Of a stretch of DNA of 64,000 nt, positions 54,293-62,942 are shown one piece after another. This DNA is from Candidatus Bathyarchaeota archaeon. Its GTDB lineage: Archaea; Thermoproteota; Bathyarchaeia; Bathyarchaeales; Bathycorpusculaceae. The position numbers and the translations under genes were made by a program. Numbering within the stretch: position 1 is the first letter of the stretch; the number at the start of each line of letters is the position of its first letter. Below the pieces are notes generated by a model, which saw only the letters and a list, made by a program, of their open reading frames with translations, had not been told where the DNA came from and made no database searches. Location of the stretch: positions 3,417 to 67,416 of the forward strand of contig PLYI01000118.1 in NCBI GenBank assembly GCA_003151735.1, given 5' to 3'.

Positions 54293-55671
54293 CCGCAACT
54301 CAGAATCAACTAGCCTCCGAGGACTTACCGAGAGGTTGGGTTTTGACGCAACTAGGCGAAGTAATATCAGTTCATAGCGGTGAAGGCTTAACAAAACGCA
54401 ATATGAAAACTGAAGGCAAACATGCTGTATATGGAGGTAATGGAGTCGCCGGCTACTCTGATAAATACCTTATTGAAGAAAGTAAAGTCATAATTGGTAG
54501 AGTTGGAGCTAAATGTGGGGTCGTCCACTTGACCCTTCCTAAGAGCTGGGTTACGGATAATGCACTCATAGTTAATTCATGGGGAATGGACACAAAGTTT
54601 TTGCTTTATGCTTTACGAACAATGAATTTAAACCGACTTTCAGTAAGTACAGCTCAACCTGTTATATCCTCGACTAAAATCTATCAACTTAAGTTTAAAC
54701 TTCCGCCTTTTAATGAGCAGCGACATATAGCCAGCAAGGTTGAGGAGCTTTTTTCTTTTCTCGATGTGGGAGTAGAATCGCTTCGCAAAGTCAAAGCGCA
54801 ACTCAAGCGTTATCGTCAAGCAGTTCTAAAATACGTTTTCGAAGGGAAACTAACTGAGGAATGGCGAGAAACCCACAAAAAACAAATTGAATCAGCACAA
54901 AAACTGCTGGAGCGCATAAAACAAGAAAAAAGAAAAGAGCCAAAATATCGAGAAATGGCATCAATCAACCCGTCTGGACTACCTGAAATCCCGAATAGTT
55001 GGGAATGGACAAGACTCGGAGAGATTCTTTTCCTCTCAAACGACAGGTGCAATCCGATAACTTCCGAAAATCAGCGCTTTGTTGGTCTTGAGCATATAGA
55101 AAGTGGAACAGGAAGGCTACTTGGTTTCGGCAAATCAACTGCAACCAGAAGCACAAAGAATCGATTCAAAAAAGGGGATTTGCTTTATGGAAAACTCCGA
55201 CCATACTTAAACAAAGTCTGGGTTGCCAGCTTTGACGGTGTATGCTCAACAGATATTCTAGTATTTAGGAAAAATAGCTTCCTCAACAATGAATACCTTG
55301 CCGCTTTTATGTTGAACCAAGACTTTGTAGAGTATACAAGACAGCACATGTCCGGCGTTCAACATCCACGTATAAGTTACTCCACACTTTCCCAGTATAT
55401 TCTTCCAATTCCTCCTTATGCTGAACAGGTCGTTATAGCCGAAAAAATCCAAAAAACCTTTTCAATAACAGAAAATTCCGAAGAAACCATGCTGCAAGAA
55501 ACAAAACAAGCGGAAATCTTACGTCAAAGCATCTTAAAGGTTGCCTTTGAAGGTAGGCTTGTTCCTCAGAACCCTAATGATGAGTCTGCTAAGGAGTTGT
55601 TAGAGCGCATTAAAGCTGAGCGTTTCAGTAATAAAGAATCTAAGTTGGAGTTGCCTTGTTATGTCAAATGA
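54289..55671 (+). CDS. hsdS: Type I restriction-modification specificity subunit
   Basis: 460 aa from GTG 54289. Two target-recognition domains of the type PRGWVLTQLGEVISVHSGEG and PNSWEWTRLGEILFLSNDRC are separated by helical spacers (LPPFNEQRHIASKVEELFSF; IPPYAEQVVIAEKIQKTFSI), the usual symmetric S-subunit layout. Each domain reads half of a bipartite DNA sequence. It overlaps hsdM by 11 nt. Sequence specificity cannot be deduced. Confidence 0.93.
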   Translation: MTATQNQLASEDLPRGWVLTQLGEVISVHSGEGLTKRNMKTEGKHAVYGGNGVAGYSDKYLIEESKVIIGRVGAKCGVVHLTLPKSWVTDNALIVNSWGMDTKFLLYALRTMNLNRLSVSTAQPVISSTKIYQLKFKLPPFNEQRHIASKVEELFSFLDVGVESLRKVKAQLKRYRQAVLKYVFEGKLTEEWRETHKKQIESAQKLLERIKQEKRKEPKYREMASINPSGLPEIPNSWEWTRLGEILFLSNDRCNPITSENQRFVGLEHIESGTGRLLGFGKSTATRSTKNRFKKGDLLYGKLRPYLNKVWVASFDGVCSTDILVFRKNSFLNNEYLAAFMLNQDFVEYTRQHMSGVQHPRISYSTLSQYILPIPPYAEQVVIAEKIQKTFSITENSEETMLQETKQAEILRQSILKVAFEGRLVPQNPNDESAKELLERIKAERFSNKESKLELPCYVK

Positions 55672-57127
55672 ATCAGCGTCAATAGTTCAGAGAGTTTGGA
55701 ATTACTGTAACGTTCTTAGGGATGATGGAGTTAGTTATGGCGATTATGTTGAGCAGTTGACTTATTTGCTTTTCTTGAAGATGGCTGATGAGCAAACTAA
55801 GCCGCCGTTCAATAAACTTTCAACTATTCCTAAGGGGTTTGATTGGCAAAGCCTCACATCTAAAGACGGGACAGAGCTGGAAACACAATACCGCAAACTT
55901 CTCGAATCCTTAGGCAAAGAAAAAGGAATGCTCGGCGTAATATTCCGCAAAGCCCAAAACAAAATCCAAGACCCCGCCAAACTCAAACGACTAACTGAGC
56001 TAATTAATAACGAGACTTGGATGGGGATGGACATTGACGTTAAAGGCGAAATCTACGAGGGCTTGCTCCAAAAGAACGCTGAAGATACTAAGAGCGGTGC
56101 TGGACAGTATTTCACTCCCAGACCCCTGATTGATGCTATGGTTAAGGTTGTGAATCCTGAACCTGGAAAAACCATTAACGATCCCGCGTGCGGAACTGGC
56201 GGATTCATTATTGCAGCCCACAACTACATTTCCAATCCAAAGAACTTTCAGTTAGATGTGGAGCAAAAACGTTTCCTTAGGAATGGAACTTTTAGCGGAA
56301 AAGACATAGTTGACTCTGTAGCGCGTCTTTGCGCTATGAACTTGTTCTTGCACGGCATTGGCGGAGACACCAGCCCAGTTGAAGTAGGTGACTCGCTCAT
56401 ATCTGACCCAGGAATCCGTTTTGATTTTGTGTTGACTAATCCACCATTTGGCAAAAAAAGCAGCGTAACCCTAACCAATGGCGATGGCAAAGCCGACAAA
56501 GAAGCCTTAACCTATGAGCGCCAAGACTTCTGGGCAACAACAAGCAACAAACAACTAAACTTCCTCCAACACGTCAAAACCCTCCTAAAAATCAACGGCA
56601 AAACCGCAATAGTTGTCCCCGATAATGTTCTCTTTGAAGGCGGAGCAGGCGAAACAGTAAGACGCAAAATCCTCCACGAATGCGACGTCCACACGCTCTT
56701 ACGCTTGCCAACGGGCATATTCTACGCTCAAGGAGTAAAAGCAAACGTGCTCTTCTTTGATCGCAAACCAGCCAGCGAAACACCCCAAACCGACAAACTC
56801 TGGATATATGACCTGCGTACAAACAAGCATTTCACACTTAAAACAAGCACCTTAGCCTACAAAGACCTTGAAGACTTCGTTGCCTGCTATAACCCAAAGA
56901 ACCGCCATGAACGGAAGGAAACAGACCGCTTCAAATCCTATACTTACAACGAACTTATGCAACGCGACAAAGCAAACTTGGACATCTTCTGGCTAAAAGA
57001 CGAAAGTCTAGAAGACACCGACAACCTGCCACCACCAGAAATTCTAGCAGCAGAAATAGCAGAGAACTTAGAGACAGCGTTAGAACAATTCAATAATATT
57101 ATTGAAGAACTAAGGAAGAAAGAATAA
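55661..57127 (+). CDS. hsdM: Type I restriction-modification N6-adenine methyltransferase
   Basis: 488 aa. N-terminal HsdM helical domain, SAM-binding DPACGTGGF (about 174-182) and the catalytic NPPFG motif (about 260-264, in DFVLTNPPFGKKSS) show adenine-N6 methylation. ATG 55661 lies inside the hsdS end, so translation is coupled. The order R-S-M with all overlaps suggests a single transcript. Confidence 0.94.
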   Translation: MSNESASIVQRVWNYCNVLRDDGVSYGDYVEQLTYLLFLKMADEQTKPPFNKLSTIPKGFDWQSLTSKDGTELETQYRKLLESLGKEKGMLGVIFRKAQNKIQDPAKLKRLTELINNETWMGMDIDVKGEIYEGLLQKNAEDTKSGAGQYFTPRPLIDAMVKVVNPEPGKTINDPACGTGGFIIAAHNYISNPKNFQLDVEQKRFLRNGTFSGKDIVDSVARLCAMNLFLHGIGGDTSPVEVGDSLISDPGIRFDFVLTNPPFGKKSSVTLTNGDGKADKEALTYERQDFWATTSNKQLNFLQHVKTLLKINGKTAIVVPDNVLFEGGAGETVRRKILHECDVHTLLRLPTGIFYAQGVKANVLFFDRKPASETPQTDKLWIYDLRTNKHFTLKTSTLAYKDLEDFVACYNPKNRHERKETDRFKSYTYNELMQRDKANLDIFWLKDESLEDTDNLPPPEILAAEIAENLETALEQFNNIIEELRKKE

Positions 57128-57136
57128 ATACACAAT

Positions 57137-58447
57137 TCATAGCAAACATAACCCTTGGCTTATTCGCTCTAAGACTTTTTGAGTATCTTTGGTAGTATAA
57201 TAAAAGCTAAAAACTGACTTTAAGTTTAAAACTGGTATATTGCCGCCTGAGATGTATTTAATTAAAGCCTCGTCAAACAGAGGCGAAATTCTGCCTATAG
57301 CCGAATTTTGATTTATTTCTTCCCTGAATATTTGCCTCAGTATCTGCCAGGACTGGCAGAAATCAGGACTATTAGAGTTTGTATCGTTAATTACCCAAAG
57401 ACACAAAGTCTCGATGCTGTCATTGTCATTTCTTCTAGCAACATACCGTAATATACTTTCAAAATCTCCAAAGCCCGCAGGTAACCCCTGCATGGTTATA
57501 GTATGAAAGAAAGGCGGTGAAACATGTGTTATAGAATCAACCGATAAGTTTTCTCTCCTCTGTTTAAAACCAAGTTCAACCCAGACCGGATGAGGCATAA
57601 ACCAGTCAGGGTCTTTTTCAATTTGCGTTTCCAATAACTGCTTGCAGTCCTTGTCCTTAAGGTATTCTGGCAGCATTTTTTCAAGCTCCTGAGGAATTAG
57701 GGGGTAAAAAGGTACTTCAGGTAGTTTCTCAGGTACACCATTAACAGTTATAGCGCCCTTGTACATTACCCCTTTAAATTCCAAGTAATTGGCAAAACGT
57801 GCTTTCCAAAATTCACAGTATTTCTCCTTTGATAGTTCGTCGGTCAAACGAGTTTCAATAAACAATGGTCCAAATAGGTTAACGTTGATTTTAGAATCGG
57901 TTACTTTGTTGTAATAAAATTTCCAGAGAAATTTAAGGAAGCTTAGAATGTTTCGTGATTTTAGGGGTTCAATAGTTATTGTTAAGTCTATAGTATTAGG
58001 TACAGCACAGAGATATGCTGACATTTCGACAACTTTGTTCCTAAAGTAATCGTTTGAAAAAATTAATGTCTTAGTCAAGTCGTCTAATGTGCCGTTAAAA
58101 CGGGCTTTGTTTACCTGCTGTTCAGTATCCCAAGAGAACTCAAGGCTTGTTTTTGGCGGTGATAAGTAATCATTTAGCTCAACCAAAGCCTTTTTTCCGG
58201 TATTTGTCAGCTTCTTTGTTTTTTCTAATGTTATGTACTTATTTCTACTGAGCCAATCAATGTAGGCAATAAGGTAGGTGTTGCTAAAATGAAGAGGTTT
58301 TTTTCTGCCAAGATACTTGTTCTTTAACTGAGAGATTGTTAGCCCATCTTCTGCTTTATTTAGGCACTTCATTAATTCAAAAATATGGATCTTGTCCTTT
58401 TCTTTGACTTCGAGGGCTGATTGATAGCTTCCTAAACGTTGCTTCAT
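57137..58447 (-). CDS. Hypothetical island protein with N-terminal winged helix
   Basis: I start at ATG 58447 (436 aa). The frame is open to 58573, but that extension crosses the palindromic operator and the divergent RHH gene. The first ~90 residues look like a winged helix (DGLTISQLKNKYLGRKKPLH, then LIAYIDWLSRNKYITLEKTK). The rest is soluble, Lys- and aromatic-rich, with no known motif (WFMPHPVWVELGFKQRRENL, FGDFESILRYVARRND). It ends 9 nt from the convergent hsdM stop. Divergent from an RHH regulator, it may be its regulatory target. Function unknown. Confidence 0.55.
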   Translation of the reverse strand: MKQRLGSYQSALEVKEKDKIHIFELMKCLNKAEDGLTISQLKNKYLGRKKPLHFSNTYLIAYIDWLSRNKYITLEKTKKLTNTGKKALVELNDYLSPPKTSLEFSWDTEQQVNKARFNGTLDDLTKTLIFSNDYFRNKVVEMSAYLCAVPNTIDLTITIEPLKSRNILSFLKFLWKFYYNKVTDSKINVNLFGPLFIETRLTDELSKEKYCEFWKARFANYLEFKGVMYKGAITVNGVPEKLPEVPFYPLIPQELEKMLPEYLKDKDCKQLLETQIEKDPDWFMPHPVWVELGFKQRRENLSVDSITHVSPPFFHTITMQGLPAGFGDFESILRYVARRNDNDSIETLCLWVINDTNSNSPDFCQSWQILRQIFREEINQNSAIGRISPLFDEALIKYISGGNIPVLNLKSVFSFYYTTKDTQKVLERISQGLCLL

Positions 58448-58470
58448 CGCTTGGAGTGTTACAGGCAAAT

Positions 58471-58511
58471 TAGGTACACCTTTCCTAGCAAACAAGTTAT
58501 TGGTGTACCTA
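58471..58511. promoter_or_regulatory. Palindromic operator between RHH gene and divergent gene
   Basis: TAGGTACACC at 58471-58480 and GGTGTACCTA at 58502-58511 are a perfect 10-bp inverted repeat with a 21-bp spacer, about two helical turns between the outer halves. It lies between the two divergent starts (58447 minus and 58555 plus), as expected for an autoregulated RHH repressor site. Confidence 0.65.
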
Positions 58512-58554
58512 TAGAAAAGCTTTGACCAAAAAGGCACAAAAAGAGGACACCAAA

Positions 58555-58722
58555 TTGAACCAAAACAGACCAATCCATTGGAACATTACCGTACCAGAAA
58601 TACTTAACGATGCTTTGGAAGAAGCTGTCAAGCAAGGTGGCTATCGAACCAAAAATGAGTATGTAAGAGCCGCTGTCAGAAGAATGCTCGAAACTCAAAA
58701 AAAAGACCAATGTCGGAGCTAA
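58555..58722 (+). CDS. Ribbon-helix-helix (CopG/Arc-type) regulator
   Basis: 55 aa from TTG 58555, with GAGGA 7 nt upstream; the longer frame to 58522 lacks a ribosome site. A classic RHH fold is visible: strand HWNITVPEI, helix LNDALEEAVKQ, turn GGYRTKNEY, helix VRAAVRRMLETQ. Such dimers bind palindromes, and a perfect one lies 44 nt upstream. Likely represses itself and the divergent gene; may be the antitoxin-like partner of an unknown gene here. Confidence 0.75.
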   Translation: MNQNRPIHWNITVPEILNDALEEAVKQGGYRTKNEYVRAAVRRMLETQKKDQCRS

Positions 58723-58727
58723 AATAA

Positions 58728-59579
58728 TTGAGAAATGACAAATTGGGTGACAGTAAGCAGCATTGGAAGTATCAGCAGCATTGTTCCGAGTATATTCTTC
58801 GCACCCTCAAGACATCCAACTATGCTTTGACTTATGCAGACTTTGGCAAAATCTATAGTTATGGAACGCTTCGCAACGAAATGAATGAACATGTCAAACA
58901 AGGAAAGGTCTTATCGCTTCCAAAAGAATGGCCTAAACGGTTTATTCTGGTAGATTGGGTTTCTCGTCCTGAATATGGTTGTGTTCAGAGAAATGACAAA
59001 AGGAGTACGGTGGGTAGATTCGACTTTTTGTCATATCTAGAAAGCTTGGATTGGACTTCGCCTTTATCGGTTCATAATTTGAAGTTATGTTTTCCTGTTT
59101 ATCAATTTCGTTGGCTGGGTACTGGCTGGACGTACTACAGCGACAGCAAGAGTTACTCTCGGGTTCTTGAATTATCATACCCAGTAAAAGTCCAATGCTT
59201 TGACACAGGAACTGTCTTAATGAGCGTAAAGTGTAGCACCAGACCATTTCCACTTGACGTTAACGGACTTTTGGCTCTATCAAACTTGCTTGTAGAAGTC
59301 AAATGCGCTCTTCATGCAACCTGCATTCCTGAACCGATGACCTGGAACATAGTTCATTGGCATCTTAACCGCGATAGTGAACAGTTAATGGGAGATTGCG
59401 TAGGCGTCCACCTGACTTTCAGAGACTTATTTGATGATTCAGCCCAATTCTACTACAAAAGAGAACTCAACAAGGTACGCGCAGAAGTAAGCCAAAGTCC
59501 AAAGCGCTCTATCCAAGAAGTGTTTGAGAACATCCTGAACCGAGATAACGCCGACAAAGGTGGAAAATTGAAATGCTGA
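58728..59579 (+). CDS. Hypothetical island protein, 283 aa
   Basis: TTG 58728 with GGAG about 10 nt upstream, 5 nt after the RHH stop. The N-terminal 65 residues resemble a helix-turn-helix (YILRTLKTSNYALTYADFGK, then IYSYGTLRNEMNEHVKQGKV). The middle is rich in Trp, Tyr, Cys and beta structure (FRWLGTGWTYYSDSKSYSRV). The tail is basic. No catalytic signature is seen. It is probably co-transcribed with the RHH gene, the next small gene and the integrase. Confidence 0.5.
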   Translation: MRNDKLGDSKQHWKYQQHCSEYILRTLKTSNYALTYADFGKIYSYGTLRNEMNEHVKQGKVLSLPKEWPKRFILVDWVSRPEYGCVQRNDKRSTVGRFDFLSYLESLDWTSPLSVHNLKLCFPVYQFRWLGTGWTYYSDSKSYSRVLELSYPVKVQCFDTGTVLMSVKCSTRPFPLDVNGLLALSNLLVEVKCALHATCIPEPMTWNIVHWHLNRDSEQLMGDCVGVHLTFRDLFDDSAQFYYKRELNKVRAEVSQSPKRSIQEVFENILNRDNADKGGKLKC

Positions 59580-59782
59580 AAGCGTTAGTCATCATGCCCA
59601 ACGAAAAAACCAAAGAAATAGGAAGCATATTAGCGGTGGCAAGAGATACAGCCAGAAAACGCGAAAACTCAACAATTAATCCACCTATTCGTGCTCTGCA
59701 ATTTATTGCTGAACTTGAAGTCTTTGTTGCAGTTTACGAAGTAGTAGAGAAAAAAAACCCTGACCAGAAGGGCATTGGGTGA
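59573..59782 (+). CDS. Hypothetical small protein, 69 aa
   Basis: ATG 59573 overlaps the preceding gene by 7 nt and has GGTGGAA upstream. It is helical: EIGSILAVARDTARKRENST and IRALQFIAELEVFVAVYEVV. No motif is recognised. Its stop is 6 nt before the integrase start, so it lies in the same transcript. Conserved composition and tight spacing suggest a real gene. Confidence 0.5.
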   Translation: MLKALVIMPNEKTKEIGSILAVARDTARKRENSTINPPIRALQFIAELEVFVAVYEVVEKKNPDQKGIG

Positions 59783-59788
59783 AAATGA

Positions 59789-61069
59789 TTGGCTGAGGGA
59801 GAGGTTGGCTTCCAAAATCAGGATTCGAGCGTTCTTGGCATAAAGCAAGATACAGACGGGAAGTCGGATGAGAATAGGACAAGCCGCTTGCACCAACCCC
59901 CAAAACAGCCAATCATAGAATGCCCTGATTGTTCCTCAGAGCGTCTCTACAAGGATGGTTTACGTTATCCTTCAGACGTCGAGCCTATTCAACGGTGGCT
60001 CTGCAGGGACTGCGGTTACAGATTTTCTGAAAAACCATTACAAGAAAGTCATAAATGGTCAATAAATATCCCAACAACCTTACCTTCTAGTCGCCAAATA
60101 TGCGCATTAGAGGCGAAAAATTTGGATTCTGCAATGGAAACAAAAACCGTTGCGGGATTGGAGAAAATCACTGAAGCAGACATTAAAGGTAAACTACTGC
60201 AATTTGCGTTCTATTGCAAAAAAGAAGGCTTAAAAGAAATAACCACTCGCACTTTCACCACAGCAATAAGAAGCATATCAAGATACACCCAATCAATCAC
60301 TGACCCAGAAAGCGTAAAAGAAGCCCTTGCAAAAATGACGGTTACCGAAAACACAAAATTCCTCTACAGTTGTGCCTACACTAGATTTCTAAGTTTTCTT
60401 GGGAAAACGTGGAAAGCACCCAAATACGACTTTGTTGAAAAACTACCTGAATTTCTGCCGACTGAAATTGAGCTAGACCAACTTATTGCTGGATGCGGAA
60501 GAAGGGTAAGTGCACTCTTGCAATTGATAAAAGAAACAGGTATGCGGCTCGGAGAATGTCTAAGGTTAACCTGGATCTGTATCAACCTTGACACGCGAAT
60601 TATAACCTTAACGCAAGCTGAAAAACGCAGCTCACCCAGGGTCTTCGCCGTATCAACAACGCTGATAGGAATGCTCAATAGTTTGCCTAGACAAAACGAC
60701 AAAGTCTTCGGACGAATGAACAAGAGCAGCGCAACGACGTGCCTAATTAACCAGAGAAAACGGATCGCTGCAAGGATAAATAATCCTAGAATCGGAAAAA
60801 TCCACTTCCACCTTATCCGCCACTGGTTTGCAACCATGCAATATCATAAAACACATGACATCCATTTTGTCGCAAAACTGCTAGGACATAAACATACCAT
60901 GACTACTGAAATCTACATTAACATGGAAAAAATGGCGTTCAACGTAACTTCTGATGAATATACAGTTAAGGTTGCAACAACTCTCGACGAAGCCTGCAAA
61001 TTCTTAGAAGTTGGCTTTGAATACGTAACAGAAATCGATGGAAATAAGCTGTTTAGAAAGCGAAAATGA
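59789..61069 (+). CDS. Tyrosine recombinase with N-terminal zinc ribbon
   Basis: 426 aa from TTG 59789. A zinc ribbon at about 47-80 (CPDCSSERLYKDG...CRDCGYRFSE) is followed by a SAM-like core-binding domain (KLLQFAFYCKKEGLKEITTR...FLSFLGK) and the catalytic domain: Arg in KETGMRLGECLRLTW, HxxR in FHLIRHWFAT, KLLGHKHTMTTEIYI with nucleophile Tyr at about 376. It is the last gene of the island and borders IF-5A, so it probably integrated the element. The zinc ribbon may aid DNA targeting. Confidence 0.85.
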   Translation: MAEGEVGFQNQDSSVLGIKQDTDGKSDENRTSRLHQPPKQPIIECPDCSSERLYKDGLRYPSDVEPIQRWLCRDCGYRFSEKPLQESHKWSINIPTTLPSSRQICALEAKNLDSAMETKTVAGLEKITEADIKGKLLQFAFYCKKEGLKEITTRTFTTAIRSISRYTQSITDPESVKEALAKMTVTENTKFLYSCAYTRFLSFLGKTWKAPKYDFVEKLPEFLPTEIELDQLIAGCGRRVSALLQLIKETGMRLGECLRLTWICINLDTRIITLTQAEKRSSPRVFAVSTTLIGMLNSLPRQNDKVFGRMNKSSATTCLINQRKRIAARINNPRIGKIHFHLIRHWFATMQYHKTHDIHFVAKLLGHKHTMTTEIYINMEKMAFNVTSDEYTVKVATTLDEACKFLEVGFEYVTEIDGNKLFRKRK

Positions 61070-61116
61070 CAATCGGAAAACTGAAAAGATACCTTAATGC
61101 TAAAAACTTTACCTTA

Positions 61117-61128
61117 ATCTATATATGC
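61117..61128 (+). promoter_or_regulatory. TATA box of the IF-5A gene
   Basis: TCTATATATGCG at about 61118-61128 is a TATA box about 50 nt before ATG 61175, implying a leader of roughly 25 nt. A BRE-like purine tract is not obvious upstream. Confidence 0.45.
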
Positions 61129-61174
61129 GTGTTGTCCAGAATTGCATTTAACAGAACTGTACTGTGGTGAGCGT

Positions 61175-61567
61175 ATGAGCAGACCAGTAGATGTTGGAGA
61201 ATTACGCGTTGGCGGCTACATGATGATTGAGGGCGAACCCTGCCGCATAGTAGATATTGCTAAATCTAAACCTGGAAAACACGGGTCAGCCAAAGCAAGA
61301 ATCGTTGCAATAGGTGTCTTTGACGGTCAAAAACGGCAATTTGTAAAACCAGTCGACCTTGGCGCAGAAGTCCCTATAATTGATAAAAGAGCGGGTCAAG
61401 TCTTCGCTATCAATCCTACTGGTGTGCAAATAATGGACCTTGAAACCTACGAGTACTTGGATGCACCTTTCCCTGACGAGCCTGAACTTAAAGCTAAGCT
61501 TGTTGCAGGCGCAGAAATTGAGTACTGGGCAATACTTGGTAAAGTTAAGATTGTTCGAGTGAAATAA
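61175..61567 (+). CDS. Translation initiation factor IF-5A
   Basis: 130 aa from ATG 61175 (GGTGAG nearby); a frame open to 61142 is non-conserved. The hypusine loop is SKPGKHGSAK, whose central Lys is modified by deoxyhypusine synthase. EPCRIVDIAKSKPGKHG and a C-terminal OB-fold (GVQIMDLETYEYLDAPFPD) are typical. IF-5A relieves ribosome stalling at polyproline. Cytoplasmic; adjacent to the ribosomal operon but with its own promoter. Confidence 0.93.
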   Translation: MSRPVDVGELRVGGYMMIEGEPCRIVDIAKSKPGKHGSAKARIVAIGVFDGQKRQFVKPVDLGAEVPIIDKRAGQVFAINPTGVQIMDLETYEYLDAPFPDEPELKAKLVAGAEIEYWAILGKVKIVRVK

Positions 61568-61912
61568 TCAATTTCCTATTTGCTTCTCTTACTTTTAAAA
61601 TCTTTATTCTTAAGTTAAGTCAAAAGGAACAGTATTGTTTGCTTTAATTTTTCTTTTCATGAACAGTCTAACATTTGCGGTTGTCCGCTAAAGATTTTTC
61701 CATGCAGTAAAAGCTTGATTTAGACAAAAAAAGGCGAAAAAAGTCCTAAATTCCATTTCCAATGAATCAGCAAACAATCGCGCCTTTATCAACAGCAAAT
61801 AGTTAGAAATTGCTAATTTGTTTTTTCAGTCGTTTGAACATGCTTTTGCGTTTTTAACGGCAACGTTTATAACTTAACCTACTATCTTGTAAAGGCGCGA
61901 AGCGGAAGTACT
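61568..61912 (+). promoter_or_regulatory. Upstream region and promoter of the L3-L4-L23 operon
   Basis: AT-rich 345-nt gap. TTTATAAC at 61866-61873 is a TATA box about 45 nt before ATG 61913. The rest shows no gene. A T-rich run around 61600-61660 may end the IF-5A transcript. Confidence 0.5.
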
Positions 61913-62929
61913 ATGGGACATCGTAAAACTCATGCTCCAAAACATGGTTCATTAGCCTATTTGCCAAGGCATCGTGCAAAGAAGCCAACAGCACGAATCA
62001 GATACTGGCCAGAAATCAAATCTGACTCTCCTAAACTTTTAGGTTTTTCAGCAGCCTACAAGGCAGGCATGACTTATGTATTCACTATCGAGGACCGTAA
62101 ACGTTCTCCTCATTTTGGAAAAGAAGTTGCGCGAGCAGCAACCATACTAGAAACGCCACCTATCCTTATCTGTGGCATTAGAACTTACACTAAAACACCA
62201 TACGGGCTCCAGAACATATCGGAAGCTTGGATGAAAGACCCACCAGCCATACTAGACCGAAAACTAGTTCTACCGGACAACTTCAACACAGAAGCAATGC
62301 TCGAGAAACTCATGCAAAACCTCGAACAAACAAACATAGTTCGAGTAATCGCTGCCACACAACCATCACAAACTAGCCTCTCAAAGAAGAAGCCTGAAAC
62401 AAGCGAAATCCAAATCGGCGGTGGAACAATCGCTCAGCAATTCGAGTATGCTAAGCAGCTTTTAGGAAAAACCGTGACGCCTGAAGAAGTCTTTAAAGAT
62501 GGACAATACATCGACGTCGGCGGAATCACGGTGGGTAAAGGTTTCCAAGGTCCAGTTAAACGTTGGGGAGTAACAATTCTGCAGCATAAAGGCAGAAAAA
62601 CAAAGCGGGGCATCGCAACTTTAGGTCCATGGAACCCTCACCATTTGATGTACTCAATTCCAAGAGCGGGACAGATGGGTTATCACCAACGAATCGAATT
62701 CAACAAGCGCATACTAAAAATCGGTAAAGACGGCAAAGAGGTCACCGTTAAAGGCGGCTTCATCCGTTACGGCGAAGTAAACGGACCATACATACTAATC
62801 TCAGGAAGCATCCCCGGCACAGAAAAACGTCAAATCCGCCTCCGCGTTCCAGCACGTCCACCCACTGAAATACCGGAAGTACCACCGCAAGTAACATATA
62901 TCTCACTGGAGTCCCCACAAGGAAAATAA
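61913..62929 (+). CDS. rpl3: Ribosomal protein L3
   Basis: 338 aa. GHRKTHAPKHGSLAYLPRHR at the N-terminus and TRKGFQGP-like GVGKGFQGPVKRWGV, plus GTIKRGIATLGPWNPHHLMY, are archaeal L3 signatures. L3 lies at the peptidyl-transferase centre of the large subunit. First gene of an L3-L4-L23 run, the usual order of the archaeal ribosomal supercluster. Confidence 0.95.
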   Translation: MGHRKTHAPKHGSLAYLPRHRAKKPTARIRYWPEIKSDSPKLLGFSAAYKAGMTYVFTIEDRKRSPHFGKEVARAATILETPPILICGIRTYTKTPYGLQNISEAWMKDPPAILDRKLVLPDNFNTEAMLEKLMQNLEQTNIVRVIAATQPSQTSLSKKKPETSEIQIGGGTIAQQFEYAKQLLGKTVTPEEVFKDGQYIDVGGITVGKGFQGPVKRWGVTILQHKGRKTKRGIATLGPWNPHHLMYSIPRAGQMGYHQRIEFNKRILKIGKDGKEVTVKGGFIRYGEVNGPYILISGSIPGTEKRQIRLRVPARPPTEIPEVPPQVTYISLESPQGK

Positions 62930-62942
62930 GGTGAAAAATGCC

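Larger units (their letters stand above)
44309..61069. mobile_element. Accessory island with virus/plasmid-type genes and terminal integrase
   Basis: The gene content changes from housekeeping to a ParB-like/ABC-GNAT cassette, primase, type I restriction-modification, RHH regulator, many unknown genes and, last, a tyrosine recombinase, before returning to IF-5A and ribosomal genes. No flanking tRNA or clear direct repeat was found, so the boundaries are approximate. It may be more than one element. Confidence 0.55.

Noticed and set aside
44309-61069. tRNA-based attachment sites flanking the island
   Set aside because: No tRNA and no obvious shared direct repeat at the two ends; boundaries were set by gene content only.
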